From NCBI RefSeq assembly GCF_002807035.1, contig NZ_NIUC01000002.1:1269267-1333266 (forward strand): a stretch of 64,000 nucleotides of DNA, written 5' to 3'. Origin of the DNA: Algoriphagus formosus. GTDB taxonomy: Bacteria; Bacteroidota; Bacteroidia; Cytophagales; Cyclobacteriaceae. The notes beneath the pieces were generated by a model that made no database searches, was not told the origin of the DNA, and saw only the letters and a list, made by a program, of their open reading frames with translations. Every line of letters starts with the position of its first letter. Positions within the stretch are counted from its first letter, which is position 1. This document shows, in pieces, positions 52,943 through 61,243 of this stretch. The position numbers and the translations under genes are program-made.

Positions 52943-54424
52943 ATGAAAATAATCAAAACTTCTACGATTTGCATGTTTCTGCTGTTTTTGTTTTTTGCCT
53001 TTGGGTGTAAAACGGCATCAGAAAATGAAAAACATGCCATTGAGCTTGAAACGCTTGAGACTGCATTTGAGCAGTATCGTGAACCAGCCATTACACACAG
53101 AAGATTTAAACATGCTGATATTCAGCCCTTAATTCAAAAGCATTCTTCCGCTTTTGAAATTGAAGAATTGGGCGAATCCGTGGAGGGGAAGAGCATTAGT
53201 TCGCTGACTTGGGGCGAAGGACAAACAAAGGTTTTGCTTTGGTCACAGATGCATGGAAATGAAAGTACAGCAACCATGTCATTGTTTGACCTCTTTAACT
53301 TTTTGGAAGCCTCTGGCGATGCGTACGATGAACTTCGACAAGTGTTGAAGAGTAATCTTCAGATCAAATTTATCCCTATGCTGAATCCCGATGGGGCTGA
53401 TGCTTTCAAGCGAAGAAATGCCTTGGACATAGATTTGAATCGAGATGCAATTTCACAGATTTCTCCGGAAGCGGTCATCTTAAAAAGTATTCGAGATGCC
53501 TTTGAGCCTGAGTTTGGTTTCAATCTCCACGATCAACAAATCTATTACAATGTAGATAAGACCCCGAAGCAGGCGACGATTTCGGTTTTGGCGCCGGGAT
53601 ATAATTATGATAGGGATGTCAATGAAGTCCGTGCCCGGGCCATGAAGGCAATCGTCGGAATGAATGAGGTTTTGCAGCAGGTCATTCCGGGCGGAGTAGG
53701 TAAATATGATGATGGTTTTGAGCCAAGAGCTTTTGGGGACAACATCCAAAAGTGGGGAACGAGTACCATTTTGATTGAGTCAGGAGGCTATGTGGGTGAT
53801 CCAGAGAAGCAATTTATCCGGAAACTCAATTTTATGATCATCCTGAATGCCCTGAATCAGATTGCCTTGAAGGGCTATGAAGCTTATTCTGTTGACCAAT
53901 ATTTTGAAATTCCTGACAATGGCTTTCAACTCATGGATTTGATTCTTCAGGAGGTACAAGTGCCGGTGGAGGGAGAATGGTACCCAATCGATATTGCCAT
54001 CCGCCGTAGAGAATCCAATGCCGATTCTACCTACTATGTCACAGGAAGTGTGGATGATTTGGGAGATATGCAAGTGTATTTTGGACTGGAGGAGCTCGAG
54101 GCAAATGGTCTGCGGTACGAGGAGGGCAAAACCTACGATCAGGCATTTGAATCCGTAAATGAAATAACAGGTGAAAAAGCTTTGGAACTCTTGAGATCAG
54201 GCTATTCTGCGGTCAAAGTCCAAAATGGTGACCCAGGAGATTTGCATAATTTACCCCTGATCGTATTGAAAAGCAGAGATGAATTCACGGGTGGTTGGCA
54301 GACAGGTTCCAATCCTACCTTCTTTCTAAAGCAAGACGATTCGCTCAAGTATGCTTTAATTAATGGTTATTTGATCGACTTACAAAATCCCCAAGATCAG
54401 CTACTCAAGCAGAGGATTTATTGA
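52943..54424 (+). CDS. M14 family zinc carboxypeptidase, lipoprotein
   Basis: 493 residues with lipoprotein signal (MFLLFLFFAFGC, Cys22). Zinc site H104-x-x-E107 in QMHGNEST and a later His in FGFNLHDQ; RRNALDIDLNRDA is the substrate-carboxylate/Arg region; a Glu near the end of the core (ILIESGGYVG) is the general base. An extra C-terminal domain of about 160 residues follows. Probably trims peptides in the periplasm. It precedes the SIMPL gene. Confidence 0.9.
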   Translation: MKIIKTSTICMFLLFLFFAFGCKTASENEKHAIELETLETAFEQYREPAITHRRFKHADIQPLIQKHSSAFEIEELGESVEGKSISSLTWGEGQTKVLLWSQMHGNESTATMSLFDLFNFLEASGDAYDELRQVLKSNLQIKFIPMLNPDGADAFKRRNALDIDLNRDAISQISPEAVILKSIRDAFEPEFGFNLHDQQIYYNVDKTPKQATISVLAPGYNYDRDVNEVRARAMKAIVGMNEVLQQVIPGGVGKYDDGFEPRAFGDNIQKWGTSTILIESGGYVGDPEKQFIRKLNFMIILNALNQIALKGYEAYSVDQYFEIPDNGFQLMDLILQEVQVPVEGEWYPIDIAIRRRESNADSTYYVTGSVDDLGDMQVYFGLEELEANGLRYEEGKTYDQAFESVNEITGEKALELLRSGYSAVKVQNGDPGDLHNLPLIVLKSRDEFTGGWQTGSNPTFFLKQDDSLKYALINGYLIDLQNPQDQLLKQRIY

Positions 54425-54517
54425 TGAGGATAATGCTAATTATTGCTAAATCCTGAATTTTGGAGGCTTTTTTGTACGCTGAAAATCAATAACTTTAGAT
54501 ACAAAATTCCAGTATTT

Positions 54518-55243
54518 ATGAAATCAAACGCCTTGCTTTTTGCAGTAGCTATTGTACTATCTTCGATCATATTTGGCTATGCAGTCATTAACCGAAACCG
54601 TCCTCAGGGAACAGTAAATGTGACAGGACTGGGAGAGAAAAACTTCACCTCTGATCTGATTGTCTGGGAAGGAAATTTCAGCCGAAGCAATTCCAATATA
54701 CAGTCCGCATACGCGAATTTGGAAAAAGACAGAGAGGCGGTAACGCAATATTTGATCTCAAAGGGAATTCCCGAAGAGCAATTGGTATTCAATGCGGTAA
54801 CCACCAATCCGCAATACGAGCAGAATTACTCCAGTGATGGACGCTACATGGGTCAGACCTTTACCGGGTATCAGCTCAATCAGTCTTTGGTCATCGAGTC
54901 TAAGGAGGTGGAAAAAGTGGAAAAAATCAGTCGGGAAATTACCGAGCTGCTCAATCAGGGAATTGCTTTTTATTCCCAACAGCCGCGCTACTACTACACA
55001 GACTTAGAATCTCTCAAACTGGAAATGATTGCCAAGGCAACAGAAGATGCCCGTGTACGTGCGGAGCGAATAGCAGAAAATTCCGGAGCAGGTTTGGGTA
55101 ATCTAATCTCTGCCAATATGGGGGTTTTCCAGATTACCGGTCAAAACTCCGGCGAGGACTACTCTTGGGGAGGAGCCTTCAATACCAGCTCAAAAAATAA
55201 AACCGCTTCCATTACGATGAAGCTGGTTTTTGAGGTAGACTAA
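54518..55243 (+). CDS. SIMPL domain protein (DUF541)
   Basis: 241 residues from ATG 54518 (MKSNALLFAVAIVLSSIIFGYAVI), an N-terminal helix that anchors or exports it. The SIMPL core starts with VNVTGLGEKNFTSDLIVWEGNFSR and ends TASITMKLVFEVD. Proteins of this family are periplasmic; a role in oxidative or membrane stress is reported for some. The frame is open to 54443 with a TTG, but that part is not needed. It overlaps the next convergent gene by 4 nt. Confidence 0.88.
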   Translation: MKSNALLFAVAIVLSSIIFGYAVINRNRPQGTVNVTGLGEKNFTSDLIVWEGNFSRSNSNIQSAYANLEKDREAVTQYLISKGIPEEQLVFNAVTTNPQYEQNYSSDGRYMGQTFTGYQLNQSLVIESKEVEKVEKISREITELLNQGIAFYSQQPRYYYTDLESLKLEMIAKATEDARVRAERIAENSGAGLGNLISANMGVFQITGQNSGEDYSWGGAFNTSSKNKTASITMKLVFEVD

Positions 55244-55584
55244 AAGACAATAGCAAAGGATAGAAATATAAGGCCAGCGTAGGCAAGAAAGCCGATGCCA
55301 TATCCCACATATTTCATCCAGCCTGCGGACTGTCGAAGTCCAGCTGTATTTTTAAAGATAATCCCAGCTAAGCCGGTAGCGATCGGAGTGAAAGTAAAGC
55401 AGATTGAGAGTTCACGTAGGTTTTCAGCGGAAAGCTTTCCTTCCAGGCTGAAAATGACAATCAATGCCAAGACCGTGAAGATGGCATTTTTGGCAAAGAC
55501 CATGCGGTTTGAATCATGGGCAAGTTGCCGGTCAGATACTGTATTCATTCGGTGGTAATCGAGTTGGTTTAGTGCGTGTAGCAT
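55240..55584 (-). CDS. Small three-helix membrane protein, unknown
   Basis: 114 residues from ATG 55584 (MLHALNQLDYHRMNT). Hydrophobic helices: NAIFTVLALIVIFSL, CFTFTPIATGLAGIIF and YVGYGIGFLAYAGLIFLSFAIVF. An upstream extension to 55671 would include the terminator hairpin and is rejected. Isolated by that terminator from the OsmC gene. No family recognised. Confidence 0.62.
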   Translation of the reverse strand: MLHALNQLDYHRMNTVSDRQLAHDSNRMVFAKNAIFTVLALIVIFSLEGKLSAENLRELSICFTFTPIATGLAGIIFKNTAGLRQSAGWMKYVGYGIGFLAYAGLIFLSFAIVF

Positions 55585-55620
55585 TGTGTTAACGCGCTTT
55601 CTTTCAATTAAGTTTGTACA

Positions 55621-55646
55621 AAAAAAGATCCCGAAGGATCTTTTTT
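55621..55646. terminator. Bidirectional-type terminator after the OsmC gene
   Basis: Perfect 11-bp stem AAAAAAGATCC / GGATCTTTTTT with CGAA tetraloop. On the minus strand it ends the OsmC transcript 22 nt after its stop; it is symmetric and could work both ways. Confidence 0.9.
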
Positions 55647-55667
55647 CAATGTTAAATTTTCTAACTC

Positions 55668-56078
55668 TCAATTGAGAGTATATTCTACCGAAATTTCCAT
55701 GTCAAGTGCTTTGGAAATCGGGCAGTTTTCTTCGGCATCTTTCACTAATTCAGCAAACTTTTCCTCGGTGATTCCTTCAACTTTTGCCTGAAGGACCAAG
55801 TGTGATTTTTTCAGAGTTCCATCTTCGAAAGTGATATGGCTGGTGACATTTAGCTCCTGAGGAGGGAAGTTTTCACCGCTTAAGTTGAAGCTAAGCTTCA
55901 TAGCGAAGCAACCTGCATGCGCAGCGGCCACTAGCTCTTCAGGATTGGTTCCTACGCCATCTTCAAATCGGCTACTGAATGAATATTGAGTTTTATCTAA
56001 GACAGTACTTGGAGTAGAAAGATGTCCTTTTCCTTCTTTTCCACTTCCTTGCCATACGGCAGTTGCTTTTCTAATCAT
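55668..56078 (-). CDS. OsmC/Ohr family peroxide-reducing protein
   Basis: 136 residues. Starts [18 protein letters not shown] and carries the two redox cysteines in [13 protein letters not shown] and [10 protein letters not shown], with [11 protein letters not shown] typical of OsmC (rather than Ohr). Reduces organic peroxides with thiols. Single gene, ended by the hairpin at 55621. Confidence 0.94.
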   Translation of the reverse strand: MIRKATAVWQGSGKEGKGHLSTPSTVLDKTQYSFSSRFEDGVGTNPEELVAAAHAGCFAMKLSFNLSGENFPPQELNVTSHITFEDGTLKKSHLVLQAKVEGITEEKFAELVKDAEENCPISKALDMEISVEYTLN

Positions 56079-56150
56079 GGTTTAATGGATTTTTGGGTTA
56101 AAAATTCGGTTTCTATTACAAGGGTTTTTGTAAGGAATTGGTTCTTGGAA

Positions 56151-56522
56151 TTAGGATTTTTTCTTGGAAAAAGCATTGCCAATTCTTCTGAAAATCTGCT
56201 TTTCTTTTTCCCAAAAAAACTGAAACTGCCCGAAGATAAACCCATAAACCAAAAGGAAAATCTGATAAAGTGGCAATACCAAAAGAAGGTATAAAACGGT
56301 ATTAACAAAGCCTCCCTTCTCTACACCGAAGAAGTCAAGAATGGGGTTTTTAATAAATAAAATGGTAAATCCAGTACAAGCAAAAACGACTAACACCATG
56401 ACCACCTGAAAGAGGCTGTCCAGCTTCCATTTGGTTTGGAGTCGTTTGAGGAATCCGGGATTACTTTTTTCTGAGGTCAAGTAATAAAGGTTTTTGATTG
56501 AATTTGATTTATTCTCCTGCAA
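56151..56522 (-). CDS. DUF6787-like small membrane protein
   Basis: 123 residues: a leading basic segment (FLKRLQTKWKLDSLFQVVMVLVVFACTG), a second helix (VNTVLYLLLVLPLYQIFLLVYGF), then an aromatic-basic tail (QFFWEKEKQIFRRIG). The WKLxSLFQVVxVLxVFACTG signature is that of a short Bacteroidota family I recall as DUF6787; the number is from memory. Its start overlaps the end of the PIN gene by 14 nt. Confidence 0.65.
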   Translation of the reverse strand: MQENKSNSIKNLYYLTSEKSNPGFLKRLQTKWKLDSLFQVVMVLVVFACTGFTILFIKNPILDFFGVEKGGFVNTVLYLLLVLPLYQIFLLVYGFIFGQFQFFWEKEKQIFRRIGNAFSKKKS

Positions 56523-56967
56523 GGTATAAAAAGCGAGCTTCCATTTTTTTTGAGACTCGAAAATTAGTCTTTCTGATAGCCTCCAAAATTGGAATTACAG
56601 AGGTGATTTTTCCTTTTCTTTTGGCTTCGAGGATCAGCCCGAGAGTACCGGTGTATTTTAAAGTTAACTGTTTTGCATATTTTCTTGCCTTGTCATCATC
56701 AAGGATTAGTAGTGCGTTCTTCTTTTCTAAGGCTAAGGCAATAGCACTTATCTCCCCCGGATCAAGTAGGCTTTGAGTAATTTTGGGAAGGATTTTTTGA
56801 GGGTCTTCCACTTTAATCCAAGGCGGAATCGGATTTTTAAACTCTTGCCGGATTATTGAGGTGATGAAAATTTCTTTTGAAAGGACTTGCAAAAGCTCTA
56901 AGTGCTCAATTTTTTCAAGCAGGATTAAGCAACTTGTATCAGCTATTATAGTTTTTGATGGCTTCAA
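56509..56967 (-). CDS. PIN-like DUF3368 toxin component
   Basis: 152-residue RNase-fold protein. Acidic active-site residues: Asp in IIADTSCLILLEKI, Glu in LDPGEISAIALAL, Asp in LILDDDKARKYA; the GTLGLILEAKRKGKI helix completes the DUF3368 pattern. Such proteins pair with UPF0175 antitoxins; here the upstream gene is one, overlapping by 29 nt. The DUF6787-like gene overlaps the other end. Predicted RNA-cleaving toxin. Confidence 0.88.
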   Translation of the reverse strand: MKPSKTIIADTSCLILLEKIEHLELLQVLSKEIFITSIIRQEFKNPIPPWIKVEDPQKILPKITQSLLDPGEISAIALALEKKNALLILDDDKARKYAKQLTLKYTGTLGLILEAKRKGKITSVIPILEAIRKTNFRVSKKMEARFLYLAGE

Positions 56968-57181
56968 AATCAGAATCTAATTCGTCATGGGAGTAGTTGA
57001 AAACTGATACATTGAATTTATTCAATATTTCCATGAATTCTCTTTTTGATAGACCTGCCAAGTCGGCGCTTTGCCCCAAAGAAAGTTTTCCAGCACTATA
57101 TAAATGTGCCGCTATCGCATTAAGCGCATCCTTGCTATCAAGATCGATAGAGTCAGGTATGGAAAGAGTAATTGTCTTCAT
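56939..57181 (-). CDS. UPF0175 family antitoxin
   Basis: 80 residues: MKTITLSIPDSIDLDSKDALNAI then LYSAGKLSLGQSADLAGLSKREFMEILNKFNVSVFN. The GKLSxGQAAxLAGxSxxEFxxxL helix-turn-helix region is the mark of UPF0175. It comes first in the toxin pair, as is usual for antitoxins, and probably represses the pair. Confidence 0.9.
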   Translation of the reverse strand: MKTITLSIPDSIDLDSKDALNAIAAHLYSAGKLSLGQSADLAGLSKREFMEILNKFNVSVFNYSHDELDSDFEAIKNYNS

Positions 57182-57201
57182 GATTCTAATATACCCAAAA
57201 T

Positions 57202-57230
57202 AAAAAAACCGGACGCAAAGTTCCGGTTTT
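57202..57230 (-). terminator. Rho-independent terminator after lysC
   Basis: Arms AAAACCGGA (57205-57213) and TCCGGTTTT (57222-57230), loop of 8 nt; on the minus strand a T run follows. It lies 31 nt after the aspartate kinase stop and insulates the toxin-antitoxin pair. Confidence 0.88.
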
Positions 57231-57260
57231 AGAAAAGTTGTTTAAAATGAAGATGTTCAA

Positions 57261-58583
57261 TCAACCCCAATTAAAAACCCCATCATTCAAATGTTGCAAC
57301 GCATCTTTTTTGAACTTGCTGTCTATCAAAAGCGAGACGTTGTGTCTGCTTCCGCCATAGGAAACCATTCGAATAGGGAAATCCACCAAGCTATCCATCA
57401 CGGATTTGACCGCTCCTCTTGTTTCGGACACCATATTTCCCACGATGCAAATGATGGATTGATTTTGATCTACTTCTACAGAGCCAAGGATTTCAAGTTC
57501 TTGGATGATTTGATTCAAATGTGAAACATCATCAATAGTCACGGATACAGCAACCTCAGAGGTAGTGATCATATCGATCGGAGTCTTGTATTTTTCGAAA
57601 ATCTCAAAAACCCTTCTCAGGAAACCATAAGCCAAAAGCATTCGGCTGGATTTGATTTTGATCGCCGTGATTCCGTCTTTGGCGGCAATGGCCTTTACAC
57701 CTTTGGTCTCTACATTCGCCTTGATGAGGGTGCCGTGGGCACTAGGGTCCATGGTGTTCAGTAGTCGTACAGGGACATTGTACTGCTGGGCTGGCCAAAT
57801 GGAAGCCGGGTGAAGAATCTTCGCTCCGAAATAGGCCAACTCGGCAGCTTCATCAAAGGACAATTCTGCGATTGGACGGGTTCTGTCGACGATTCTTGGA
57901 TCATTATTGTGCATTCCATCGATGTCTGTCCAGATTTCACAGGCTGATGCATTGATGGCAGCAGCAATCAAAGAGGCTGTGTAATCAGAGCCACCTCGTT
58001 TTAGGTTGTCTACCTCATTTCGGTGATTCTTACAGATGTAGCCTTGAGTCACGAATAGCTTTTGCTCGGGATGCTGAGCCAAAATAGCCTTCAATTTCTC
58101 AGAGATTCGAGTCAATTCTGGTTCTGAGTTTTCATCGATGCTCATAAAGTCCAAGGCGACCAAGAAGACCGATGGGATTTCCATTTCCTCCAGAAGCGTG
58201 TAAAACAATTTGGTAGAAAGTAATTCACCCTGAGCTAAAATATCCCGGTTGATTGCCTCATTGAAGGATATTTTCAAAATGATATTCAAAAACTCAAAAT
58301 GCTCCTTGATGATTTCTTCTGCTTTGGACCTAGCCTTTTCTGTTTTTAAAAGTTGAGGATAGAAGTCCAGATAGTGAGCATGAAGTTCATCAATTCGCTC
58401 TTTGGCCAGTACTCGATTGGCATCCGCCAAGGCTTCTCCGATCCCCACCAATGCATTGGTGGTGCCGGAAAGAGCAGATAGGACGACAATCGTTGGTTCA
58501 TCAGATGCTGTGACGAGGTCTTTGACCTGATGCATGCGCTCGGGTTTACCCACAGAGGTCCCCCCGAATTTCATTACCTTCAT
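57261..58583 (-). CDS. lysC: Aspartate kinase, monofunctional
   Basis: First step of lysine/threonine/methionine synthesis. 440 residues: MKVMKFGGTSVGKPERM (Lys, GGTS), RGGSDYTASLIAAAI, CEIWTDIDGMHNNDPR, then two ACT-like regulatory stretches (ITAIKIKSSRMLLAYGFLRRVF and QSIICIVGNMVSETRGAVKSVMD). Length fits a stand-alone aspartokinase, not the fusion to homoserine dehydrogenase. Single gene with its own terminator. Confidence 0.95.
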   Translation of the reverse strand: MKVMKFGGTSVGKPERMHQVKDLVTASDEPTIVVLSALSGTTNALVGIGEALADANRVLAKERIDELHAHYLDFYPQLLKTEKARSKAEEIIKEHFEFLNIILKISFNEAINRDILAQGELLSTKLFYTLLEEMEIPSVFLVALDFMSIDENSEPELTRISEKLKAILAQHPEQKLFVTQGYICKNHRNEVDNLKRGGSDYTASLIAAAINASACEIWTDIDGMHNNDPRIVDRTRPIAELSFDEAAELAYFGAKILHPASIWPAQQYNVPVRLLNTMDPSAHGTLIKANVETKGVKAIAAKDGITAIKIKSSRMLLAYGFLRRVFEIFEKYKTPIDMITTSEVAVSVTIDDVSHLNQIIQELEILGSVEVDQNQSIICIVGNMVSETRGAVKSVMDSLVDFPIRMVSYGGSRHNVSLLIDSKFKKDALQHLNDGVFNWG

Positions 58584-58648
58584 AGTATTTCGGAAAATAG
58601 GTTTGGTTTTTTTCTATTGCTTCTTGGATCTAGCTTCTAAATTCTAAT

Positions 58649-59125
58649 TTAAAATCCCAGCATTTTCACGGCAGTGATGGCTGCTTCATCACCTTTGTTT
58701 CCGTGTTTTCCGCCTGCACGATCCATAGCCTGCTGCTGATTGTTTGGGGTTAAAACTCCAAAAATCACCGGCTTGTTAAACTTGAGCCCAACTTCCGTGA
58801 TGCCATGAGCTACTGCATCGCAGATAAAGTCAAAGTGACGGGTCTCGCCCTGAATCACACAGCCCAAACAGATGACCGCATCGATGGATTCGTCCTGAGC
58901 ACACCATTGGGCGCCAAGTGTGAGCTCAAAAGAGCCAGGGACGTTTTTTCGGATGATGTTTTCCTTCTTTGCGCCATGTTGTAGCAGGGTCTGATAGGCT
59001 CCGGAGTAGAGGGATTCGGTCACATCCTCATTCCATTCTGAGACGACGATAGCGAATTTTTTAGCACTGATGTCTGCAATATTTTTTGAGCTGTATTCGC
59101 TCAGGCTTTTGTTGGAAGTAGCCAT
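58649..59125 (-). CDS. ribH: 6,7-dimethyl-8-ribityllumazine synthase
   Basis: Riboflavin pathway enzyme, 158 residues. Motifs: FAIVVSEWNEDVTESL, NVPGSFELTLGA, GCVIQGETRHFDFI, GVLTPNNQQQAMDRAGG and HGNKGDEAAI. It has its own long 5' leader because the upstream TPR gene ends in a terminator at 59251. No FMN riboswitch pattern is seen in the leader. Confidence 0.97.
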   Translation of the reverse strand: MATSNKSLSEYSSKNIADISAKKFAIVVSEWNEDVTESLYSGAYQTLLQHGAKKENIIRKNVPGSFELTLGAQWCAQDESIDAVICLGCVIQGETRHFDFICDAVAHGITEVGLKFNKPVIFGVLTPNNQQQAMDRAGGKHGNKGDEAAITAVKMLGF

Positions 59126-59134
59126 AAAGAATTG

Positions 59135-59240
59135 TTCATGTGTTTATAATTTGATTTTCAAAGGCCACATGGAATCTTTGACGATTAAAATAATCATTTC
59201 CCTGTTTGTTTAATGATGATTTTAATCGTGTCGATTTCAT
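59135..59240 (-). promoter_or_regulatory. Shared 5' leader, copy B (ribH)
   Basis: Contains the same three words as the leader at 32487-32580, with identical 31-nt spacing of the first two. It has a 17-nt inverted pair, plus-strand CGATTAAAATAATCATT (59182-59198) and AATGATGATTTTAATCG (59212-59228), one mismatch, 13-nt loop. Candidate RNA switch, attenuator or dispersed element. Confidence 0.5.
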
Positions 59241-59250
59241 TTGGGTAAAA

Positions 59251-59286
59251 ACAAAAAAGAGTAAGACCCGCAGGACCTTACTCTTC
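59251..59286 (-). terminator. Rho-independent terminator after the TPR gene
   Basis: Stem AAGAGTAAG (59257-59265) / CTTACTCTT (59277-59285); A run at 59253-59258 gives a T run on the minus strand. It sits 23 nt after the TPR stop. Confidence 0.88.
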
Positions 59287-59308
59287 TAAAATGCTATGTA
59301 CTAAAGCA

Positions 59309-60022
59309 TTACTTAGCGGCAAGGCCTTCTAAGCGTGCTTTGTGTTTTCGAGCAAAAGAATACTCATAAGACTCGTAGTACTTAGTTTCGATTTCATCAT
59401 AGGAAGCGATCGCATCTTCGATACGTCCCGCCTCTTCGTATGCGATAGCAAGTTTGTAGAGGTATTTCGGCGTGAAATAATCGTTTTCCTTGTAGGAAGC
59501 CGCTTTTTCATAGTTTGAAATAGCCTGATCCAAATTGTCACTTTCCAAATGAGCATCACCTAGAAGGGAATAAGCTTTGGCCTGTACCAAGTAGTCATCA
59601 GAAGAAAACTTCTCTAAATATTCGATTGCTTCTCCAAAGTTTTTCTCAGAAAGGTAAATCGAACCGATGTAGAAGTTAGCCAAATTAGCGGCATCCGTAC
59701 GTGGATACTCATCGACGATTTCTAGGAAACCTGCATTGATTCCATCACCATTCAGTGCAAAATCAATACTGTCTTGCTCGTAGAAATAGACAGCCTGAAA
59801 CATCTCTGCCTGTGCTTCCTTATTTTTATTTTCATTGTTGATCTGGAAAAATAAAATTCCTCCGATCAAAATGATGGCAGCGATCAAAACGCCACCCAAT
59901 ACTTTGCTATTCTGCTTCAGAAAAGCTTCACCACGACCAAGTCGCTCTGCCAATACTTCTGGATTCTCCAGCAAGTCGTTTGGATCCTGTTGTGCTGCTT
60001 TTCCGGATTTAGTTTTTGCCAT
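59309..60022 (-). CDS. Membrane-anchored tetratricopeptide repeat protein
   Basis: 237 residues from ATG 60022 (a TTG at 60031 is possible). Basic cytoplasmic start, TM helix VLGGVLIAAIILIGGILFF near residue 50, then TPR-type repeats: NFYIGSIYLSEKNFGEAIEYLEKF, AYSLLGDAHLESDNLDQAISNYEKA and YLYKLAIAYEEAGRIEDAIASYDE. This is the YfgM/BamD-like layout seen in Bacteroidota; a scaffold role in envelope assembly is likely but unproven. Confidence 0.85.
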   Translation of the reverse strand: MAKTKSGKAAQQDPNDLLENPEVLAERLGRGEAFLKQNSKVLGGVLIAAIILIGGILFFQINNENKNKEAQAEMFQAVYFYEQDSIDFALNGDGINAGFLEIVDEYPRTDAANLANFYIGSIYLSEKNFGEAIEYLEKFSSDDYLVQAKAYSLLGDAHLESDNLDQAISNYEKAASYKENDYFTPKYLYKLAIAYEEAGRIEDAIASYDEIETKYYESYEYSFARKHKARLEGLAAK

Positions 60023-60082
60023 GTTACTCAATTTTCGAGTCGCAAATATACGGTTTTTATGATTTAGACAAAGCCAAATAAA

Positions 60083-60114
60083 AAAGCCATGATTTTATTA
60101 ATAATCACGGCTTT
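60083..60114 (-). terminator. Rho-independent terminator after pdhA
   Basis: Arms AAAGCCATGATT (60083-60094) and AATCACGGCTTT (60103-60114), one mismatch, 8-nt loop; T run on the minus strand. Lies 20 nt after the pdhA stop. Confidence 0.85.
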
Positions 60115-60133
60115 CAATGACTTGATGATTCGA

Positions 60134-61153
60134 TTATTCCATTACAAAAGGATAGTCTTCCTGCACATAGACATCCTGGAAGGCTACTTCCCCTTCAGGC
60201 CATGGAGACTCCTCTGCAAACTTGACGGCGTCAGTTACTTTCTTTTTAACCCGAGCATTGATTTCGGATATTTCATCCTCGGTCATGATTTTGTTGTCCT
60301 GAATCGTCTTTAAAACCTGCTCGATCGGGTCTTTCATTTTATATTCTTCCACTTCCTCTTTGGTGCGATACTTCTGAGGATCAGACATGGAGTGACCTTT
60401 GAATCGATAAGTTCTGAATTCCAAAAGCGTAGGACCATCACCTTTTCTAGCTCGCTCAGCTGCTTCAGCCACTGCTTCGTGAATGGCTTCTACATTCATC
60501 CCATCGACTGGGAAAGAAGGGATGTCATAGGCCTCACCAAGTTGATAAAGCTCAGTGACATTGGAAGTACGGGCTACTGAAGTACCCATCGCATAGCCAT
60601 TGTTTTCAATGACAAAAATGACTGGGCTCTTATAGATCATGGCAAGGTTGAGCGCTTCGTGAAAAGCCCCCTGTCTTACTGCACCATCACCCATTTTACA
60701 AATACAGACGTTTTGAGTGCCTTTATATTTTTCAGCAAAGCCAATTCCCAAGCCCATCGGAACTTGTGCGCCTACAATCCCATGGCCTCCCATGAAGTTT
60801 CGCTCCTTGTCAAAGATGTGCATGGACCCACCTTTTCCTTTAGTGGTTCCGGTGATTTTTCCAAAAAGCTCAGCCATCACTGCACCCGGATCGGTACCGA
60901 GTCCTAGTGGATGGGCATGACAGCGATAGGCGGTGATCCATTTGTCATCCTTAGTCAAGGCAGTGATAGCACCTGATGCACAGGCTTCCTGACCGATGTA
61001 TAGGTGACAGAATCCACGGATTTTCTGCTGACCATAGAGCTGACCTGCTTTTTCCTCAAACCTTCGCATCAAAAGCATGCTTTCATACCAGTAGGCATAG
61101 GTTTCCTTGGAATATTTCACTTTTGACTTACTTGCTGTCGTTCTCTTTGCCAT
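60134..61153 (-). CDS. pdhA: Pyruvate dehydrogenase E1 component, alpha subunit
   Basis: Thiamine-diphosphate enzyme subunit, 339 residues. Marks: RRFEEKAGQLYGQQKIRGFCHLY, the ThDP motif GDGAVRQGAFHEALN to FVIENN, and the phosphorylation-loop region RYKGHSMSDPQKYR. The beta subunit is not adjacent; the gene stands alone and ends with a terminator. Divergent from recF with a 90-nt gap. Confidence 0.94.
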   Translation of the reverse strand: MAKRTTASKSKVKYSKETYAYWYESMLLMRRFEEKAGQLYGQQKIRGFCHLYIGQEACASGAITALTKDDKWITAYRCHAHPLGLGTDPGAVMAELFGKITGTTKGKGGSMHIFDKERNFMGGHGIVGAQVPMGLGIGFAEKYKGTQNVCICKMGDGAVRQGAFHEALNLAMIYKSPVIFVIENNGYAMGTSVARTSNVTELYQLGEAYDIPSFPVDGMNVEAIHEAVAEAAERARKGDGPTLLEFRTYRFKGHSMSDPQKYRTKEEVEEYKMKDPIEQVLKTIQDNKIMTEDEISEINARVKKKVTDAVKFAEESPWPEGEVAFQDVYVQEDYPFVME

Positions 61154-61243
61154 ATCGTACTATTAAAATATGCTAATTTAGGCCCCAAATATAACCAACC
61201 TCTCCTAAAATTAAGGCTGTCGCCAAAATAATTCCCTAGACCC

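Noticed and set aside
59139..59245. 34-codon frame within the ribH leader
   Set aside because: It starts with ATG and ends TGA in the leader, but the copy before the gene at 32491 is frame-shifted within it, so a conserved peptide is not supported.
58600..59308. FMN riboswitch before ribH
   Set aside because: None of the conserved FMN-aptamer words (such as AGGGGCAGGGTGAA-like) are seen; only a simple hairpin and the shared leader are present.
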